A DNA stretch of 64,000 nucleotides from Taxillus chinensis (Eukaryota > Streptophyta > Magnoliopsida > Santalales > Loranthaceae). Below the pieces are notes generated by a model. It saw only the letters and a program-made list of their open reading frames with translations, was not told the origin of the DNA and searched no databases. Positions 57,138 through 64,000 of the stretch are shown in pieces; the stretch's first letter is position 1, and each line of letters begins with the position of its first letter. A program made the position numbers and the translations under genes. The stretch is taken from NCBI GenBank assembly GCA_023512835.1, contig CM042090.1, positions 54,113,365 to 54,177,364 of the forward strand, written 5' to 3'.

Positions 57138-57288
57138 TCTCGAGTCTTTTCACAATAACTTTTAGGCCTAATAGGTTGGTATTTAGCAGATGATTTTCAG
57201 CTCTTAGATCGTGATATCAAGCCTCTTTTCCTTTGAAGTCAGCTATGTCTTTTTCAAGTCTAGTAATAGTAAATTCAAGACGTTTATT

Positions 57289-58653
57289 CTAACTTTCCAT
57301 ATCTTTGTACATTTGAGTAATTATTAGTCTCTCATTCTTTTCATGATCATGTTCAATAGTAAGAGATTCTAATTTACTCATGAGCTCAGAGATTGAAGGT
57401 ACCTCAGAATTTGCCATGAGGCAGACGTTCGGCTTGGGAGTTGGCTCATCATCCGAGGATTCCTCCTCTTCTTCCGAGCCACTGACGTATTTTGTGACGA
57501 ACGCCTTCCTCTTGTTCTTGCTATTGTCTCTGTTGTCTGAGGTGGAGCGGAGAGGAGTTACCTTGTCACTTTTCTCGGCCACTTTAGATTTGGATCTGTA
57601 GTCCTTGGCCCAGTGACCGGTTTTCCCACAGTTGTAGCATTCCGGGGAACTGGACTTCGGTCGCTCCTTCCTATGGAAAGATGATGAGGAGCGTCTCCTG
57701 AATCCTTTTCTGCTTTTCCGTAGGAATCGCTCAAAGGATTTGACAAGGAGAGCTATCTCCTCCTCCTCGTCAGAATCAGAATTCTCGGACGCGTCCGTAT
57801 CATCATTCCTCAGTATCCTGAGACATTCAGTAGCTTTGAGAGCTACTCCACTTTCTTTCCGAGCTATTTTCTCATCTCGGTCAGAGTATTTAAACCTGAC
57901 TTCGTGAGTCCGCAGCTCTCCATATAGTTCTTCAAGGGAAACATACTGCCAGTTCTTGTCAGATTGCATCTGGAGTTGTTTGGAGTAGTAGCGATCCGGC
58001 AAGGAGCGAAAGAACTTGTCATTTATCTGAGATTGAGAAGAATGCTCATTGACTGTTTTCAGCTGCAAGATAAGATTTCCGAATCTCCGGTAGATGCTCT
58101 GGAGTGATTCGCCCGGTTTATAATTGAAACTCTCAAAGTTCTGTCTGAGAGTATAGATAACGTTCTGCATTTGGGACTGACTTCCCTCATAAAGGATTGT
58201 CAGTTTATCCCGGACAGCTTTTGCTGTCGTGCAGCCCTGGACATTCGTGAAACCCTCGGAATCCAAAGACGATCTAACATATGCCAGAGCCTTTTAGTTG
58301 GCACACTGCCAGGCCCTTTCATCATTGGTGAGTTCGGCATCAGTCTTTGGTCTTTTAACTCCATGTTCTCCGATAGCTATCAGAGTGGGTATCTCCTAAC
58401 GAAGACATGGCCACATGAGATGATCATGGCAGACCATGAACATTCTCATGCGAGCTTTCCACTAGGAGAAAAGCTCTGGTGTGAATTTGGGTGGCTTCGT
58501 CACAGTGAAGCCAAAACTCCGTGGTTGTGGAGCAGCGGCAGCAGCAGGTTGAGGTGGATCAACATTTTTGCTGCTGCTTCGATTTGGAATGGGCTCTTGT
58601 GCTCCTCCGGAGTTAAGGTGAGTGTTGAATAGCATGCTGCTTTCTTCGGCCAT
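57289..58653 (-). pseudogene. gag: Element 4 gag with stops
   Basis: ATG at 58653 (MAEESSMLFNTHLNSGG), 42 bases after the primer site. Capsid wording: PPKFTPELFS(stop)WKARMRMF, ALAYVRSSLDSEGFTNVQGC, LRQNFESFNYKPGESLQSIY, FFRSLPDRYY. The zinc knuckle CYNCGKTGHWAKDY has Tyr for the final Cys. An acidic/serine tail follows (GSEEEEESSDDEPTPKP). Stops at about 58462, 58396 and 58293 interrupt the N-terminal part, and TAG at 57289 interrupts the tail. The first three can be read as substituted CAG/CAA-type codons. Gag would coat element RNA. Confidence 0.85.
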
Positions 58654-58695
58654 TGTTGAGAGTGAAAGAGTGGGACCTCTATTAGAACTAATAGA

Positions 58696-58711
58696 ATGTG
58701 CTCTGATACCA
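58696..58711 (-). promoter_or_regulatory. Element 4 primer binding site, initiator tRNA-Met type
   Basis: TGGTATCAGAGCACAT on the minus strand, 2 bases after the 5' LTR; a perfect TGGTATCAGAGC core. Confidence 0.92.
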
Positions 58712-58713
58712 CT

Positions 58714-59597
58714 TGTTGGTCCCTAAGAGCCTAGAGGGCGTGAATAGGCTCAAATCAAAACTCTTTTCTCTCATAGGTATAGCACAATTTGGTTAAAAGG
58801 AGTAAAATCAGTGTGGAAGATAACCAGATAGTGAAAGTATTTTGCTTTATTACCTGAAGATAATTACAATAAAATAAGCAACTATTACAGCTGATTACAA
58901 CAACACTCAATTTTTCAGTTACACACACTGGCGTTTATAATCTCTATGAGCTCACATGCGTATCAGTTCTTCCTTTTCTATATATGCGCGCTTTTGTAAG
59001 TGTACAACACTACAGATATATATAGACATCCTAGGAATCTAACTTGGAACTGTATTTTCCGAGCACTGTGTAAACATTAAGTTCTTCTCGGAAAATGCTT
59101 CTGCTATAACTGCTTTGGATGTGGAGCTCAAAATATTGGAAGCATAAGTGAATTGAATTACTTTGCTTGATTCCAATTGCATTTGGGACTGCATCCACAA
59201 CTCCGAGTGCTCCACCAGTTTAGATCTTCAATGAGTTTGTCTTACATCGGAACACAGCGAGCTGATATCGTAAATGCGGTATGAATAAGTTGAAGTAGCG
59301 TCTCTTTAGTCCGGTGTAGATTTCCTTACTCCGTATCAACGAGGCTTGGATCCTTACTCCATGTCAGTTGTTACTTACTCCATGTATATGAAGTCCTGAA
59401 ATCCTTATTCCGTGTCAGCGCTTCCTTACTCCGCATGAGGTAGATATGTGGAATCCTTATTCCGCATCAGTTGTCCTTACTCCGCATGAGGTAGATATGC
59501 GGAATCCTTATTCCGCATCAGCGCTTCCTTACTTTGCGTGAGTTCCTTACTCCACTCGAGTAATGATTCGGATTCCTTATTCTGCATCAGTTGTCCT
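58714..59597 (-). repeat. Element 4 5' LTR, truncated by element 5
   Basis: Matches 47284-48160 until 59597, where element 5 begins inside the CCTTACTCCGC array. Relative to the other LTR it has an extra block (ATGAGGTAGATATGCGGAATCC repeats near 59430-59520), showing array expansion. Confidence 0.92.
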
Positions 59598-62395
59598 TGT
59601 CGTCACTGGTTTTCGTCCGGGCCCGTTTGGGGTGAGCTCAAACTAAACCAATGGTGAAAAAATTTAGAGTCGCCACCAACTGTTTTTGGGGTACAGTTGG
59701 ATACCCTCTACTTTGAGTAGTTTAAAGGTGTGGTCTGCGTTATCAGAGAAGGGTTCGAGAGTTGGTTACGTGTAGGGAAGGATTACCACCCCTACAGCGC
59801 CCTTTCAGTATCTAATTTAGGAGGAGGAGGTTTTTTATTTTGTACTGCCATGACTGGGTTAAGTTTCCCAAAAAGTCTATAATTTTTATTTAGCTAAGGT
59901 ATTTATTCAAGTCATGGTGAAAATGGATTTACCCTAAATTTCTAAAGGAAATCCTAAAAGTTTTGGGTCTTTGTTTGAAGTGGAGAATGAGATCCTATGG
60001 GTTGGTTTTGGTTTTATTTTGGAAATGGAAGTCCTCAAATATGACTTTTTTTTATTTTCCTTTTTTTTTTGGTTTTTTTGGGTTAGAAAACATACATTTT
60101 TTGGTTTTTGTGTTTTGTAAAAAAAATGTTTTGTTTTTGTTTTGCTTCATTTTTGGTTTTTTTTTGTTTTTTTGTTTTTTGTTTTTTTGGTTTTGGAAAT
60201 TGAAGTACTAATTTTTGTTTTTTTTGGTTTGAAAACATGAAAACGTTTTTTGTTTGTTTTTGTTTTGTTTTGTTTTTTTTTCTTTTGTTTTTTTTTGAAA
60301 TGCATTTTTTCGGTTGTCGAAAATGTTTTCTTTTTTGTTGTTTCTTTTTGCAAGGATAAAACTATGAACTAACACAATAACATGTAAAGTGATGTGTGTG
60401 ATTGTGACATCCACAAATTAAGTAACGACTCATTTTTTTCTTTTTTTTTTCATCCTTCTTTTTTTTTTGCCTCTCTCTTTTTTTTTTTTGAGTTTCCTTG
60501 CAATTACATATTACAACTTTGTGTGAAATGACAATTACAATCAATAAAACAACAGAAAATAAATAAAAAACAAGATAACGAAAAGAAACAACACAACACA
60601 ACAATTACAAAAAAAAACAAGGGAATAGCGTAAGGCAATCGAAATGAAAAATTAACCCGACTTTATCTTGGATTTGGGGCTCCGATTGCTGCAACGTTGG
60701 CGGGAAGGCGTGACTCCTGAGATGGGTTGATGGGAATTGGGCTGGAAATTGAGCACCGCTGGCAAGAACCGCGACTGGATTCGTTCCTCTCTTTTGTCGT
60801 TTCCTCTTTTTTGATTTTGATATTTGTTGGTGACTCCTTTTTTGGTGTTTTTGAAGAGAGGTGGCTGGGCGAAATTGGCATCAAATTTGGGCATTTTCTG
60901 GGACTGAACTCTTCTTCCCTTTTTTTTTGGATCAGGGAGCTGGGTATGAGGAAAAAATGGTAGCAGGTTTTTTGTCAGAGATAAGGGGTCTTTCTGTACT
61001 CTCTCTCTCTGGACGTTTTTTCGCAGGGAAGAAGTTGGAGCGTTTTTTGATGTGAAGACTTTGGGGAAAGTGAAGAGCTTAGTGGAATCAGTGCCTGGGC
61101 AAAAGGGTTCCTCGTCAAATGAGGGGTCTCTCTTTTCTCTTTCTCTCTTTTTTTTTTGGACGTAATCCTCTTTTTTCTGGGTTTTGAATCTCTCTCCCTT
61201 TTTTTTTTACGCAGGGAAGAAGGTGTAATCTGGGCGTTTTTTTTTTGGACTCCACCCCCTTTTTCGTGTGGACAGAAGACTGCATTTTAAAGGAATTTGG
61301 CTAAATTGCATTGATTGCAGCATTTAATGCTGTATTATTGATGCAGTATTTTATTTTGAGATTCTACCGTTTGTTGGAGGGAACAACGACGTGTGCAGCT
61401 CGTGATTGTCCTTTTTTAATTTTTCGTTTAGCACATGTGACCAACAGGCATTGAAAAGCATCTTTGTCAGATGGCCAACGCATAAAAAAATGGGTCTCGT
61501 GAACAATCAGCGAGAGGGGCCAAACAGCGAAAGTCAAACGTTAAAGGGTCAGAATGTCGGCAGGGTCGAAGTGTCGGCAGGGTCGAAGCTTTGGTGGGTC
61601 AAAGGTCAACGGTCAACGGGTCGAAGTGTCGGCAGGTCGAAGGTCAACGGTCAACGGGTCGAAGGGTCGAAAACTCACAGGGTTCGAAGGTCAAGGGTGG
61701 AAGGTCAACCGTCAACGGGTCAAAGGGTCGAAGGTCGGAGGTTGACAGGCTTCGATGGTCAAGGGTTGGAGGGCCGAAGGGGCGAGTCGAAGGTCGGAGT
61801 GTCGGCAACGGGGCTTCGAGGCTTCGAGGCTTCGGGGCTTCGATGCTTCGAGGCTTCGAGGCTTCGATGCTTTGGGGCTTCGAGGCTTCGAAGGTCAATG
61901 GGTCAAAGTGTCGGCAGGTCAAAGGTCAACGGTCAACGGTCAACCCCGAAGTTGTTTTTTTTAATTACCTTTTTACCCTTACCCACAATGCAAAAATAGA
62001 CGACCTTTTAGGGATTGTTTGGGAAGACCCGTATTCGCCTATATAGACATTTTGGAGAGTTTCGCATGATCACTTTTTCGGGCAGTTTGACCAGGGGCAT
62101 TGACCATCTTTTGGCAAGTTTGACTTTTTCCAACGAAAGTTGTTTTGGCCATAACTTCTTCATTTTAAATCAGAATGGAGCTCGGTCAAGTTCGTTATTC
62201 TCCAAATTTCTTCCTCTATCCCCTGATTTTGGTCTTGGGGTACTTCAGGGACTTGTAGCAAAGGTCATCCATTTTGGGCTTCCCCATTCGTGTAACTGTA
62301 TCCATCTTGTGCAAATCGCAGGGAATCTCTAAGGACCTGTTCAACAAGGTATATGGCATGGGCAAAAAGGTATATACACCAAATGGGGTCCAACA
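59598..62395 (-). repeat. Element 5 3' LTR (2798 bp)
   Basis: The U5 end matches the element 3 LTR end (GGCGACTC, CAGTTGG stem, CCCTTTCAG). It contains T-rich low complexity at 60045-60345, a GGTCAACGG/GGTCGAAG array at 61548-61945 and a TATA-like TCTATATAGG (minus strand) near 62038-62047. Confidence 0.9.
61548..61945. repeat. GGTCAACGG / GGTCGAAG degenerate array with embedded GGCTTCGA microsatellite
   Basis: GTCAACGGTCAACGGGTCGAAG words recur with GTGTCGGCAGG between them. From 61806 to 61890 the unit changes to GGCTTCGAGGCTTCGATGCT, an 8-9-base repeat. Confidence 0.8.
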
Positions 62396-62609
62396 TCTGC
62401 CCCTCTTTGTGCACTGTTTGTATACAAACAGCGCACAAAGATAAAAGGGAGTCATTTTGGACGGGTTGGAGCACTTACCTGACTTACCTAGCACAGAGGA
62501 AGAATAGAATGCGGCGGTTGGGTCTGTCCCCGAGAGGGAAAAGGGGCTTCAAAGCCTGGTGGACTTGGATAATACTTTGATGAGGCACCTAAGGCCACCT
62601 GATACTGGA

Positions 62610-63605
62610 GATTGAAAGCCTACAACAATGACAGGCTTGAACTGAAAAATGGAAAGCCCACAGCAATGATAGGCTTGAACTGAAAAAGAAAGCCTACGAC
62701 AACGATAGACTTGGGTTGAAAATGCAATGATAGGCTTGAATTGAAGAATGAAAAAGGCCCACAGTAATGATAGGCTTAACTGAAAATGGAAAGGCCCATA
62801 GCAATGATAGGCTCGAATTGAAAAATGAAAAAGGCCCACAGTAATGATAGGCTTAACTGAAAATGGAAAGGCCCACAGCAATGATAGGCTTGAATTGAAA
62901 ATAGAAAGGCCCACAGTAATGATAGGCTTAACTGAAAATAGAAAAGCCCACAACAATGATAGGGTGGAATTGAAAATGGAAAGGCCCACATCAACGATAG
63001 GCTTGGCTTGAAAATGGAAAGGCCCTCAGCAACGATAGGCTTAAACTGAAAATAGAAAGCCCACAACAACGATAGGCTTAAACTGAAAATAAAAAGCCCA
63101 CAGCAACGATAGGCTTAAACTGAAAATAGAAAGCCCACAGCAACGATAGGCTTAAACTGAAAATAGAAAGCCCACAGCAACGATAGGCTTAAAACTGAAA
63201 ATAGAAAGCCCACAACAATGATAGGCTTGAACTAAAAATTGAAAGGCCCACAACAACGATAGGCTCGAATTGAAAATGGAAAGGCCCACAACAACGATAG
63301 GCTTGGCTTGAAAATGGAAAGGCCCTCAGCAATTATAGGCTTAAACTGAAAATAGAAAGCCCACAGCAACGATAGGCTTAAACTAAAAATAGAAAGTCCA
63401 CTGCAACGATAGGCTTAAACTGAAAATAGAAAGCCCACAGCAACGATAGGCTTAAACTGAAAATAGAAAGCCCACGGCAATGATAGGCTTAAACTGAAAA
63501 TAGAAAGCCCACAGCAACGATAGGCTTGAACTGAAAATTGAAAGGCCCACAGCAACGATAGGCTCGTATTGAAAATAGAAAGCCCACAGCAACGCTAGGC
63601 TTAAG
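62610..63605 (-). repeat. 37-bp tandem repeat, about 26 units, in element 5 3' region
   Basis: Unit AAAGCCCACAGCAACGATAG then GCTTAAACTGAAAATAG; the period is exactly 37 in the best conserved part (63131 to 63168). Units on the left are longer and more diverged (AATTGAAAAATGAAAAAGG). It gives spurious long open frames on the minus strand. Confidence 0.92.
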
Positions 63606-64000
63606 CTGGAAAAACTTGTTGGAGACATCAATTGGTATTTGGGGAAATGCTTTAAGGAAATGGTGAGTTTGGAAAGTAACCCAATTTGGGCTCCCTCTAC
63701 GAGTTCACTCAAGGAGGTCGCTCTACGAGGTGACCCAAAAGGGGAAAAAGTTTGTCAAGTGCCAAAAGGATGCATTTAGAGCTTGGGGAAATTGCAAAGA
63801 AAGAGTTGTAAAGTTGAACAAAGAAAGCTAGGATAGCTTGATGAGAAGCTTGCTGAGTATGAGCTCTTAGGATCTTCAGAGACGGCAACATTCCTGAAAT
63901 TACAGAGTATGCTGAATGTATGTAAATGATGCATGGACTGTAATGTGTCATATCTTGGGGATGCATAAACCTCAACCTGTGGTGCCATATGATGCCATGT
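63606..64000 (-). other. Element 5 internal noncoding sequence at window edge
   Basis: Contains CTCTACGAGTTCACTCAAGGAGGTCGCTC..ACGAGGTGACC (63697-63735), counterpart of GTAACCTCGTAGAGCGATCTC in element 3 (41650-41690). No coding match. Confidence 0.6.

Larger units (their letters stand above)
47284..59597 (-). mobile_element. Element 4: SIRE-type Ty1/copia retrotransposon, 5' LTR truncated by element 5
   Basis: The 3' LTR is 47284-48507 and the 5' LTR starts at 58714 going right, both with TGTTGG..CCAACA ends. The primer site is initiator tRNA-Met type. Order on the minus strand: gag, protease, integrase, RT, RNase H, long spacer, ORF3, LTR. Wording such as YVDDIIFG and [12 protein letters not shown] fits SIRE/Maximus. 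The left flank of the target duplication is GTTCT (47279-47283); its right partner lies beyond element 5. Confidence 0.92.
59598..64000 (-). mobile_element. Element 5: second Ogre/Tat-related retrotransposon, runs off window
   Basis: On the plus strand the 3' LTR reads TGTCGTCACTGGTTTTCG (59598) to GGGGTCCAACA (62395). Next come the PPT and a 3' noncoding region with a long 37-bp array. The LTR ends and the stretch before the PPT (GTAAGTGCTCCAACCCGTC, plus GTTTGTATACAAAC) match element 3, so they belong to related families. It interrupts the element 4 5' LTR after GTCCT (59593-59597), the left target duplication. No coding domain lies within the visible part. Confidence 0.9.

Noticed and set aside
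1026..58711. tRNA genes
   Set aside because: Only 16-18-base tRNA complements at primer binding sites are present; no cloverleaf was seen.
60147..60414. Lys-rich minus frames at 60147-60604
   Set aside because: Low-complexity T runs in the LTR translate to poly-Lys; not a gene.
62610..63605. CRISPR-like array
   Set aside because: Direct repeats are contiguous without unique spacers, and the DNA is plant nuclear; it is a minisatellite.
62549..63712. Minus-strand frames of 80-146 codons with repeated LLWAF and FSIQAYHC-like words
   Set aside because: Translation of the 37-bp tandem array in element 5; repetitive wording comes from the repeat, not from a protein.

Overview
The window is plant nuclear DNA, almost certainly from an angiosperm with a transposon-rich genome. 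It is a nest of transposable elements around a shredded host gene. I infer this from plant-specific retrotransposon lineages (Tekay-like, Athila, Ogre/Tat-like, SIRE-like), their tRNA-derived primer binding sites, spliced exons with GT..AG borders, and a CACTA-type DNA transposon. No bacterial, organellar or intact single-copy gene is visible. The species cannot be named.

Layout. (1) 1-7367: a Ty3/gypsy chromovirus of Tekay type, plus strand, cut by the window edge; its gag-pol is frameshifted and the integrase tail is deleted. (2) 7368 to at least 32332: a CACTA (En/Spm) transposon on the plus strand with a TNP2-type transposase gene and a second gene ending in a Ulp1-like C48 cysteine protease. 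It is split by two solo LTRs (8173-10022 and 12432-14144, the second from the same family as element 1) and by a 13.7-kb Athila element on the minus strand (17994-31650, target duplication TTATG). (3) 33335-45928: an Ogre/Tat-related element with intact ends (target duplication AGATG) that codes only for gag. (4) 46818-47256: two exons matching a SIZ1-type SUMO E3 ligase, with frameshifts. (5) 47284-59597: a SIRE-type Ty1/copia element on the minus strand with gag, pol and a third ORF. Its 5' LTR is broken by (6) 59598-64000: another Ogre/Tat-related element on the minus strand, running off the window.

Three unlike transposons (CACTA, Ty3/Athila and Ty1/SIRE) each carry a Ulp1-like, SUMO-protease-type domain. 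In the two retrotransposons it is the end of an extra 3' ORF that starts with the same plant-transposon domain. All of this lies beside a fragment of a SUMO E3 ligase gene. In addition, the Tekay LTR, the Athila LTR and an internal region of Athila just upstream of its extra ORF share a promoter-like module: paired G-boxes in GCACGTGAATT contexts, followed in the two LTRs by a near-palindromic CAAAAC..CG..GTTTTG motif, and a TATA box.

Decay is dominated by changes that read as C-to-T or G-to-A: CAR to TAR, CGA to TGA and TGG to TGA stops, and catalytic Asp to Asn, Cys to Tyr and Glu to Lys. This fits long methylation-driven silencing. Boundaries resting on direct repeats and target duplications are firm; lineage names rest on motif recognition by eye.
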